64,000 bases of DNA. Source: Nereocystis luetkeana. Its lineage: Eukaryota; Sar; Phaeophyceae; Laminariales; Laminariaceae. Under the pieces are notes generated by a model. The model did not search any database. It worked only from the letters and a program-made list of their open reading frames with translations, and had not been told where the DNA came from. Positions 34,998 through 46,007 of this stretch are shown here, piece by piece (position 1 is the first letter of the stretch; each line of letters begins with the position of its first letter). The translations under genes and the position numbers were made by a program. The stretch spans positions 4,404,940 through 4,468,939 of the forward strand of contig JARUPZ010000034.1 in assembly GCA_031213475.1 (NCBI GenBank), read 5' to 3'.

Positions 34998-36395
34998 CCT
35001 TGGTTTAGCATTTTTTTTTAGTTCTGGGTACTTGTTTCTGGTTAGTCAACAATGTATTAAAGTAGTTCTTCAGGGTTAGTCTTCAATAGCCACCAACAGC
35101 CAGCTTCTTGGGTGCATATATTTCCGTCTACCTTTTGTTTTCTTCATACCGCCTACACCTCCGTGTTGCCTTCTTACGTTCAGGCCACCGAGTCGTAGCG
35201 ATACCATAATTTTCATATTTGTTTGTACTTCACTAGCCTACCGCAAATTATTGGCAATACTACGCCGAGGTAAAATCGTGTCGTAGCCTGGGCTGTACCC
35301 TAGCCTCCGTCGGTTTCCACCGACCCCTGTTTCAGACGGTCATCGAGCTAAGATTTTATCGAGCTTCCAGCTCGCCCGTGTTTCTTCTATCTTTGCCAAG
35401 TAGGGTCCGGATAGCATTGCCGCCCCGGAAGGCCGCAGAGTTATCAACCATGGCGGTTCTACCAAGATCGATTTTCCCTGACTCGTGTTCCGTTTTCAGT
35501 TAGTTTCCTGGTCCCGATCGTGGTTTGTTTTCTTTTTCTTAGGTTTCTTCATATTTCGTTCGGTATTCCGCGCGCCCCTCTGCTCTGTGGCAAACGACAC
35601 CATCTTTGATGTCGCCCCTGTTGGCCGAGTTGCACACGCTAGTGTTTTAGCCCTGCGCTATATACCATCTTGAACTGCACGCATTAGGCCAATCTTCTTG
35701 CGGATCTTCTTGAGTTTTTCTTGTTGAGTAAAATACCTTGCTACGTTTGCTGGTATAGTTCATACCACGAAGAGGCCTCCCAGACGCCGCGTTGTTCGCT
35801 CCGTCTCCCGGTTTTAATAACCCCTAGTGTACGCAGCCCCCTTTGCACTTTCGCAGTGCCCCGTTTCTCTTGAGTGATGTCTACCACGTTAGGACCTCCG
35901 CCACAAGACAAGGCATTACTCCTACCAAATATATATGTGTTTTTTTTTTGTATTGCGGTCACTGCCTCCTTCGTGAGTTTCCTAGTTTGCCAACCCGGTT
36001 CGGCGACCAACCTCCGTTCGCACCTTTTTGTGCGCCCTTCTTTCGCCTTCACTTCGGTACTAGTTTTCTTCTTCAGCCTTCGCTTCGGCTTTTGTTCTGT
36101 CTCCTGTTTTCTTTCTTCTTTCTTCGGTTTTCGCTTTGCCTTTCTCTGCTTTCGCTTCCGCTTTGAGTTATTTCTTCCTCTCCTTCGGTCTCTACCTTTA
36201 AGTGGTTGTTCTAAGTAAACACCCCTTCGCAGTGTTTGGGTCTTATGACGAGGTGTGGGGGGATCTATAGCCTCATTTCTTTTGTTTCGAATAGCCGCAT
36301 CTTCGACCACCTTTTCCTGGTCTTTTGGGATGAACTTTGTCATCATCCTTCGACCATCTTGTGGTCTGCATATACGACTATTCAGGGTGGGCTAA
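34998..36395. other. Tail of the LTR element between pol and the 3' LTR
   Basis: 1.4 kb with no recognised domain. The stretch 35940-36200 is pyrimidine-rich on the plus strand, so the minus strand reads as a 201-codon Lys/Arg-rich open frame (35741-36346); some large gypsy elements carry extra antisense genes here, but composition alone may explain it. A short purine-rich run CAGGGTGGG (36383-36391) just before the 3' LTR is a candidate polypurine tract. Confidence 0.5.
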
Positions 36396-36894
36396 TGTGA
36401 TATGAATCGAGTGCTCATGGGCTATAGATATAGATAATATTGTCGGCAGTTTCGTAGCCCGAGGAATACGAGAATAATCCAAAGAATGGATTAACCCGGC
36501 GGATATTCCGGTAGTTGAGAGTAACCGTCTTTTAGGAATGTTCTCTAAGGCGGATAGGCCGTTAGACAAGAGTAATGTTCCTTAACGCAGATAGGATCGT
36601 AAAGTGAGAAGTTCTTATATTAGCAGAAGAACGTTCGGTAGCCAAAGGAAAGTTATTTAGGAGTACGTTAGATAAGAGGAATTTAGGAGAGCTTGTAGCG
36701 TGGGGTGGGACGAGTATATCTGAGCGTCGAGTCCCACCCCCCTACCTCTCACTTCTCTACCAGAGCACCTCCTCAGCTCTAGTCATCAATAAAGAAGATC
36801 TATATAAGAAGAAGCGAAGCACTGCTTCCCAGCTGCCAGAAACACCTGCGTCCCTTACCCTTACCCTTACCCTTACCTCGGCCATATCTTCACA
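36396..36894 (+). repeat. 3' LTR
   Basis: 499 bases; no difference from the 5' LTR was found by eye. Confidence 0.92.
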
Positions 36895-37677
36895 ATATAT
36901 ATATATATTATCATTTTATAAATATTATTGTAGATCAGGGACATACACATACATACGTGATGATGTATCTGCCCCGAAGTATCTAAAAACAAGATCTCCT
37001 AATAATAATACTACAGATAGATCACAGACAGGTTCAATGAGGATCTGATCTGCCCTATCTATGTGTGAAACATCGAAATAACATTCAAAAACACGAACGA
37101 CTTTTTATACATTGTTATTTTTATACATTCTTAATCTATTATGGAGCTGTTGATGTGATGACGACGACCTTACAATAAGTGCTGCACACATATTGTCGGA
37201 TGGCAAGAGAAATAATAATAATAAGTGTGTGTATGTGTACTCGCATACATCTACCTGCAGTTAATTCCCTTAAACCTAACAACAACCGTCTCTCTATTAT
37301 ATTACTTCTCTAGCCATCCGACAATGTGCAGCATCATCTTCAACATTGATCATCACTGATAACTTTCCCGAAAGAAGAAAACCTCGGAAACAAAAGGAAA
37401 CCCATGCACCAAGTCTACCTCCCTTTTGTGCTAACTTTCGGCTTGTCTACTCCGTTTTTTGCTGTCCTTGCTCCCCTCCTTCCTTCTTATTACGTTATAT
37501 TCTTAAATCCTAAGCTGCATCCAAGCCCCATCCCCACGCCACATCGGTGTGATGGGTCTGTCGTCTCTCTATTATATTCTATGTTGTTGCGGATTTTTTT
37601 TTTCGTCCGTCCGGTCGGTGTTGTTTCGCGCCATTTAGGGAGTTGTTCGGAAGGACAGTAGTAGTAAGTAAGTAGTA
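36895..37677. repeat. Flanking repeat R4, right copy, and small inverted repeat
   Basis: 37313-37575 repeats the 22114-22400 sequence in the same orientation with moderate divergence. Its start is also the right arm of an inverted pair: GCTGCACACATATTGTCGGA (37181) against CCATCCGACAATGTGCAGC (37314), about 150 bases apart, which resembles a small foldback element. No gene. Confidence 0.65.
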
Positions 37678-38188
37678 CCGTAATCATGCGAAGGTTCGCA
37701 CCGGGTGCGATCGCGTTTTTAAATGGTTCTACGTTGTGTTTTTTATCGCACCCCGGCGCTATCTCTCCGATGCGTGCGTTCTCCCCGATGGGGGTGCGGA
37801 AACACAATTGAATCATGTCGTTCTTCCATTTTGGCGCACCCCCGGTGCGATCTCTCCGATGGGTGTGATACCGAGTACCACAACAGCTGGGTAGGTACCC
37901 ACCCTGTTGCAGATGTAGGGCACAGTAAACACAGCAGTTAACACACACCTTACATCAGCCAAAACGGTGTGCCGGCGAATTGAGAATCGATCCGGCAAAA
38001 TACGGTATAAACCTTTGTAAGCACCGGCCGCACCGACAGGAAGAACAGAGCCGGTCCCATAGCGTAGAGTCTTTTGTTGCACCCCACGAGAGTATTCGAG
38101 CTATTAATAGCAATACCCCGAAAAACGCGGCGGAATTCCGCTGAGATGCACACAAACCCACGGCATCCAGACCACCCCCTGCAGCATC

Positions 38189-41100
38189 ATGTCAGAGGGT
38201 GCAGGCGCCGAGGCTGCCTCTTCACAGGTCAATGAGAGTGCTGCTGCTGCTCCTGCTGCGGCTGCGGACCCTTTGGCAGTAGGAGAGGCAACCGACGAGA
38301 TGCTGGCAGCAAATGATGGCCACCGACAACCCTACAACAAACGCAAGTACCCGGAGCCTGGCTTCGCAGTCGAAAGGTCTGGTTCAAAAGGAGGGAGAGG
38401 GAGCTACACCAACGGCTTCAAACTGAAGGCGGCGGCATTCACGAGGGTCCGCTGCGCGGACGGCAACCCGGTGGGAAACGGCGGAGCGGCGAAAGTTCTC
38501 GGTGTAGCTAAAAAGCGCGTGATCGAGTGGGTGCAGCAGGAGGAAAAACTCAAGGTCATGATCGACTCCGCGCCCAAGCTCTCGCGTGCCAAGTCGCTAA
38601 ACGTTGGGGTTGCAGCTTCGACCGCCGATGTTGACCAAGCCCTGGAGGACTACATCAATGATCAGCGTAAACAGCACCGCGGCTGTGGAAGCGCGGAGGT
38701 CATGAGCAAGCTGCTGGCACTCAAGCCTGATGCCCTCGGGGGTCTTCCCGCCCGCCCTACGCCGAAGGAGGCAGAGGAGTTCAGGGCGAAGTTCAACAGC
38801 TGGTACCAGCGTTTCCGCAAGCGCCGCGGGTTTACCGGTAGTATCCGCCGGCGTACGAGCGTGGGACAGAAGCTGCCCACAGGACACGAGGGCATGGCGT
38901 GGGCGACGGTGATGAAGCTTCGGAAGGCTCTCCTGAAGCGCGCTGGTGAGATTTACGAGAAGTGCAACCCATCCCCGCCCGGCGAGAGCCCCATCAAAGG
39001 GGAGGACCTGACTTCCGAGCAGCTAGAGTCGGTGGCCGAGCAAGTTTTCGAAGAACTCGGCAACATGGACCAGACGCCCGTCCAGCACGAGATGCCGGTC
39101 GAGACGACTCTGGAGAAGCGTGGCACCAAGGATGCTCGCATCAGCACCGGAGGTACGAGTCTTTTACTGCTGCTCTGTATTTTTTGTGTACTCGGCATCA
39201 TTTTATATTTTAGTCTACTGCTGTTTATTTTTTGTGTAAAGTACTCGGCAGCATTTTATATTTTACCGTAATCATGCGGAGGTTCGCACCGATCGGAAGG
39301 TTGGCACCCATCGGAAAGATAGCGCCGGGGTGCGATAAAAACACAAAGTAGAAACATTTAATCGTGTTTTCGCACCCCCATCGGAGAGATCGCACGCGGT
39401 GGGTGCGATCTCTCCGACATAAATAGAAATTTGAGGGCCACCGCAGCGGGTCTGTGGTAGGTAATATTCTCATTTCTTTCATACTCCGATGAGATATCAC
39501 CCGTGCGCCACTCCTCTCAAACGTACTTTACCAACGCATGGTAGGTCAAGTCGTTTTAGGTAGCTTTGAGTCATTTAATTTGTATGCTCTCAACCAAGCA
39601 CACAGCACACATCATCCGGTACATGCTGCCTACCGGTACACATCACAAATCACAGCACCAGCTCGTGGTACGATATTACAATACCTTGTGCAACCGAGGC
39701 AGACAGGAACGACAGAGGAAATCGAGAGCTTCAACTTAAAGCGAACAGCAGACAGACCCATACGATAGTGTACGTGACATTTCAACAAAAACAACCCTCC
39801 GGAGCATCGTTCTCCGTCCTATTGCAACACGCCACAAGCAAACTCGCTTCGGCCCCACAACAAACCCCAACGCCATGTTGATTCGCACCAGACTCCGATA
39901 CCCTTGTGCATTCCAGCCAGCGACAACGGTACCTACGGTCAAGGCACAAAACACCTGTATTGTACTGATCTCCGGCATTTTCAAGTACCGGTTTTGTAGC
40001 GATGTTTCACAGCTCAATCTCTTCCTCTACTTCCCCCCCCCACCACCCAAGAACTCCACATCGCTGTCATCTTCCAGCTGCTCCACATCGCTGTCGTCGT
40101 CCGTGGTGGGTAGCAGCTTCGCGTCCACCTCCTTCTGTGCGGCCGCGATGGGGTTGGTGCCGACCGCCGCGCCCTCTGGTACCACTGGCAGTTGGAGCGG
40201 GGGCAGGGTGACGTCGGGGTGCTGTGCCTCCCACTCGACGCGCTGCTGCTGGAGGAGCTCGGGGTAGCCTTCGCCGAAGTTGTGCGAGCACCAGGCGTGG
40301 TCCTCGCTGCCATCGAGAGCAAGCGTGAGCCCGCAGATCTTGAAGCAAGTCTTGACCAGCTCCGGAGTGATCTGTGCCCACGCCTGCTTGCACCACGTCG
40401 ACACCTGCCCACGTCCCGGCGGCTTCAGCTTGCCCGTCCTGGTGTCGGCGACCGCTGCGGCGGTGTGGGCGGTGTACATCCCCCGCAGCAGCCGCTTCAT
40501 CTGCTTGTTGAGCATGCGGTCCAGCGGCTGGAGCAGAGGAGTCAAACCGCCCGGGATCAGGATGACGATGGTGTTGCCTCTCTTCAGGAGGTCGGCGATG
40601 AAACCCTCGTCTCTGTGGAACTTGAAGTCGCCCAAGACCAAGATGCTTGGGCGCTGCTTGATGATGCTGCCGTTGTTGGGGCGCAGCTTCCAGCTCTCCG
40701 TGAGCCACAGGGTGCACTCCCGCGCGTCGCACCAGCTCTTATCCTGCACTCCAAACGACATGCCGCCGGCGGGGTGCCCGTTGCGGGTTCGGTTCGCGGG
40801 GGCAATCTCTGCCGCGATGGACCCCTTCCGCGGCTGAGTGCTCCTGCCCTTCCCCGACTTGGTCGGCGGGATGAACGGGGTGCCCTTGAAGATGATGCGC
40901 AGTGGAACCTTGCCGCCGTCTGCCATGACAGCAAGACAGAGCGTGAAGCGCTCCTTTTCCTTGCCTGCGAGGGAATCAGTACAAATCGGGGGATAGAGGG
41001 ACGTTCAGTTCATCTTTCACCGTCGTGTTTTTTTATGTGGATGAGAAAGAGACCAAACACCGACAAACAACAGCATTAAAAAAAATTAAACAGCAGCAGA

Positions 41101-43889
41101 CCAAAATGTAAAATGATGCCGAGTACACAAAACATAAACAGCAGTAGACTAAAATAGAAAATGATGCCGAGTTCACAAAAAATATACTGCAGTAGAGTAA
41201 AATAGAAATGATGCCGAGTATTTTACACAAAAAATAAACAGCAGTAGACTTGAATATAAAATGATGCCGAGTACACAAAAAATATAGAGCAGCAGTAAAA
41301 GACTCGTACCTCCGGTGCTGATGCGAGCATCCTTGGTGCCACGCTTCTCCAGAGTCGTCTCGACCGGCATCTCGTGCTGGACGGGCGTCTGGTCCATGTT
41401 GCCGAGTTCTTCGAAAACTTGCTCGGCCACCGACTCTAGCTGCTCGGAAGTCAGGTCCTCCCCTTTGATGGGGCTCTCGCCGGGCGGGGATGGGTTGCAC
41501 TTCTCGTAAATCTCACCAGCGCGCTTCAGGAGAGCCTTCCGAAGCTTCATCACCGTCGCCCACGCCATGCCCTCGTGTCCTGTGGGCAGCTTCTGTCCAA
41601 CGCTGGTACGCCGGCGGATACTACCGGTAAAAACCCGCGGCGCTTGCGGAAACGCTGGTACCAGCTGTTGAACTTCGCCCTGAACTCCTCTGCCTCCTTC
41701 GGCGTAGGGCGGGCGGGAAGACCCCCGAGGGCATCAGGCTTGAGTGCCAGCAGCTTGTTCATGACCTCCGCGCTTCCACAGCCGCGGTGCTGTTTACGCT
41801 GATCATTGATGTAGTCCTCCAGGGCTTGGTCAACATCGGCGGTCGAAGCTGCAACCCCAACGTTTAGCGACTTGGCACGCGAGAGCTTGGGCGCGGAGTC
41901 GATCATGACCTTGAGTTTTTCCTCCTGCTGCACCCACTCGATCACGCGCTTTTTAGCTACACCGAGAACTTTCGTCGCTCCGCCGTTTCCCACCGGGTTG
42001 CCGTCCGCGCAGCGGACCCTCGTGAATGCCGCCGCCTTCAGTTTGAAGCCGTTGGTGTAGCTCCCTCTCCCTCCTTTTGAACCAGACCTTTCGACTGCGA
42101 AGCCAGGCTCCGGGTACTCGCGTTTGTTGTAGGGTTGTCGGTGGCCATCATTTGCTGCCAGCATCTCGTCGGTGGCCTCTCCTACTGCCAAAGGGTCCGC
42201 AGCCGCAGCAGGAGCAGCAGCAGCACTCTCATTGACCTGTGAAGAGGCAGCCTCGGCGCCTGCACCCTCTGACATGATGCTGCAGGGGGTCTTGATGCCG
42301 TGGGTTTGTGTGGATGCTGTGCATCTCAGCGGAATTCCGCCGCGTTTTTCGGGGTATTGTGCCGTATTATACCGTATTTTGCCGGATCGATTCTCAATTC
42401 GCCGGCACACCGTTTTGGGTGGTATAAGGTGTGTGTTAACTGCTGTGTTTACTGTGCCCTACATCTGCAACAGGGTGGGTACCTACCCAGCTGTTGTGGT
42501 ACTCGGTATCGCACCCATCGGAGAGATCGCGCCGGAGTGCATGTACGCAGCACCGTTGCCCCAGTACGGCCCGGTGTATTTCGATTCAGCAGCGCACCCA
42601 TCGGAGAGATCGCGCCGGGGGGGCGCCAAAATAGAAGAACGGCATGATTCAATTGTGTTTCCGCACCCCCATCAGAGAGATAGCACCGGGGTGCGATAAA
42701 AAACACAACGTAGAACCATTTAAAAACGCGATCGCACCCGGTGCGAACCTCCGCATGATTCCGGTAGTCTACTGCTGTTTATGTTTTGTGTACTCGGCAT
42801 CATTTTACATTTTGGTCTGCTGCTGTTTAATTTTTTTTAATGCTGTTGTTTGTCGGTGTTTGGTCTCTCTCTCATCCACATAAAAAAACACGATGGTGAA
42901 AGATGAACTGAACGTCCCTCTATCCCCCGATTTGTACTGATTCCCTCGCAGGCAAGGAAAAGGAGCGCTTCACGCTCTGTCTTGCTGTCATGGCAGACGG
43001 CGGCAAGGTTCCACTGCGCATCATCTTCAAGGGCACCCCGTTCATCCCGCCGACCAAGTCGGGGAAGGGCAGGAGCACTCAGCCGCGGAAGGGGTCCATC
43101 GCGGCAGAGATTGCCCCCGCGAACCGAACCCGCAACGGGCACCCCGCCGGCGGCATGTCGTTTGGAGTGCAGGATAAGAGCTGGTGCGACGCGCGGGAGT
43201 GCACCCTGTGGCTCACGGAGAGCTGGAAGCTGCGCCCCAACAACGGCAGCATCATCAAGCAGCGCCCAAGCATCTTGGTCTTGGGCGACTTCAAGTTCCA
43301 CAGAGACGAGGGTTTCATCGCCGACCTCCTGAAGAGAGGCAACACCATCGTCATCCTGATCCCGGGCGGTTTGACTCCTCTGCTCCAGCCGCTGGACCGC
43401 ATGCTCAACAAGCAGATGAAGCGGCTGCTGCGGGGGATGTACACCGCCCACACCGCCGCAGCGGTCGCCGACACCAGGACGGGCAAGCTGAAGCCGCCGG
43501 GACGTGGGCAGGTGTCGACGTGGTGCAAGCAGGCGTGGGCACAGATCACTCCGGAGCTGGTCAAGACTTGCTTCAAGATCTGCGGGCTCACGCTTGCTCT
43601 CGATGGCAGCGAGGACCACGCCTGGTGCTCGCATAACTTCGGCGAAGGCTACCCCGAGCTCCTCCAGCAGCAGCGCGTCGAGTGGGAGGCACAGCACCCC
43701 GACGTCACCCTGCCCCCGCTCCAACTGCCAGTGGTACCAGAGGGCGCGGCGGTCGGCACCAACCCCATCGCGGCCGCACAGAAGGAGGTGGACGCGAAGC
43801 TGCTACCCACCACGGACGACGACAGCGATGTGGAGCAGCTGGAAGATGACAGCGATGTGGAGTTCTTGGGTGGTGGGGGGGGGAAGTAG
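38189..43889 (+). CDS. Pogo-like transposase (outer copy), two exons
   Basis: Exon 1 is 38189-39152 and exon 2 is 42952-43889. GT (39153) and AG (42950-42951) give a phase-1 junction and 633 codons plus stop. Around residues 90-125 is a helix-turn-helix (AKVLGVAKKRVIEWVQQEEK); residues 150-220 resemble a CENP-B/Tc5-type second DNA-binding domain. The DDE/DDD core has D294 (NMDQTP), D434 (LVLGDFKFH) and D470 (LTPLLQPLD), with 35 residues between the last two; the TxxLQPLD motif is typical of pogo/Tigger/Jerky transposases. An Asp/Glu-rich tail ends the protein. It cuts and pastes DNA at TA sites. The intron is now 3.8 kb because another whole copy lies in it; without that it would be about 0.3 kb. 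Both exons look undamaged, so if the long intron is spliced the protein could still be made. Confidence 0.9.
39266..42764 (-). mobile_element. Inner pogo-like transposon, inserted in the intron of the outer copy
   Basis: 3499 bases in reverse orientation. TIRs are CCGTAATCATGCGGAGG at 39266 and CCGGAATCATGCGGAGG read from 42764, flanked by TA at 39264-39265 and 42765-42766. It is near-identical to the outer element; the exon 2 products are identical over 299 residues. Its arms pair with the arms of the outer copy, making the whole 37.7-44.65 kb a long palindrome. Confidence 0.93.
40027..42275 (-). pseudogene. Pogo-like transposase (inner copy), frameshifted in exon 1
   Basis: Exon 1 is 42275-41310 and exon 2 is 40964-40027, with a 345-base GT-AG intron. 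The sequence is nearly the same as the outer transposase, but exon 1 is two bases longer: a T-run (A-run at 41629-41633 on the plus strand) has five instead of three, which shifts the frame near residue 215, before the catalytic core. The core exon is undamaged. The TIRs are intact, so the copy could still move with transposase from elsewhere (inference). Confidence 0.88.
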
Positions 43890-44652
43890 AGGAAGAGATT
43901 GAGCTGTGAAACATCGCTACAAAACCGGTACTTGAAAATGCCGGAGATCAGTACAATACAGGTGTTTTGTGCCTTGACCGTAGGTACCGTTGTCGCTGGC
44001 TGGAATGCACAAGGGTATCGGAGTCTGGTGCGAATCAACATGGCGTTGGGGTTTGTTGTGGGGCCGAAGCGAGTTTGCTTGCGGCGTGTTGCAATAGGAC
44101 GGAGAACGATGCTCCGGAGGGTTGTTTTTGTTGAAATGTCACGTACACTATCGTATGGGTCTGTCTGCTGTTCGCTTTAAGTTGAAGCTCTCGATTTCCT
44201 CTGTCGTTCCTGTCTGCCTCGGTTGCACAAGGTATTGTAATATCGTACCACGAGCTGGTGCTGTGATTTGTGATGTGTACCGGTAGGCAGCATGTACCGG
44301 ATGATGTGTGCTGTGTGCTTGGTTGAGAGCATACAAATTAAATGACTCAAAGCTACCTAAAACGACTTGACCTACCATGCGTTGGTAAAGTACGTTTGAG
44401 AGGAGTGGCGCACGGGTGATATCTCATCGGAGTATGAAAGAAATGAGAATATTACCTACCACAGACCCGCTGCGGTGGCCCTCAAATTTCTATTTATGTC
44501 GGAGAGATCGCACCCACCGCGTGCGATCTCTCCGATGAGGGTGCGAAAACACGATTAAATGTTTCTACTTTGTGTTTTTATCGCACCCCGGCGCTATCTC
44601 TCCGATGGGTGCCAACCTTCCGACCGATGCGAACCTTCGCATGATTACGGTA

Positions 44653-46007
<1,355 letters not shown>

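Larger units (their letters stand above)
22434..36894 (+). mobile_element. Ty3/gypsy (chromovirus-like) LTR retrotransposon carrying a NADAR domain
   Basis: Two 499-base LTRs in direct orientation (22434-22932 and 36396-36894) start TGTGA and end TCACA; by eye they are identical, so the insertion is very young. It sits in an AT run and ATAT/ATATAT on both sides fits the target duplication. Parts in order: 5' LTR, candidate primer site, 3-kb leader, gag region (25946-27703), in-frame tandem repeat (28411-28750), NADAR domain (28811-29272), retropepsin (about 29590-29960), reverse transcriptase (about 30680-31240), RNase H (31630-32000), Pro-rich spacer, integrase (33050-33620), chromodomain-like (34350-34515) and Tudor-like (34680-34900) segments, a 1.4-kb tail and the 3' LTR. 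The order PR-RT-RH-IN is Ty3/gypsy. The coding region uses several overlapping frames; I estimate two or three frame changes, some of which could be shifts or splicing of the kind this family uses. At 14.5 kb it is large for the family. Confidence 0.92.
37678..44650 (+). mobile_element. Outer pogo-like DNA transposon, split by a second copy
   Basis: Terminal inverted repeats CCGTAATCATGCGAAGGTTC (37678) and its reverse complement (ending 44650) are flanked by TA on both sides, the Tc1/mariner/pogo target. The element's own length is about 3.47 kb once the 3499-base inner copy (39266-42764) and one TA are set aside. Subterminal regions carry repeated TCTCCGATGGG and GCACCCCGGCGC motifs. Both transposase exons are open. 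Confidence 0.93.

Noticed and set aside
40192-41079. Plus-strand 295-codon frame opposite the inner transposase
   Set aside because: A shadow of the GC-rich transposase exon 2; the mirror frame occurs at the outer copy too.
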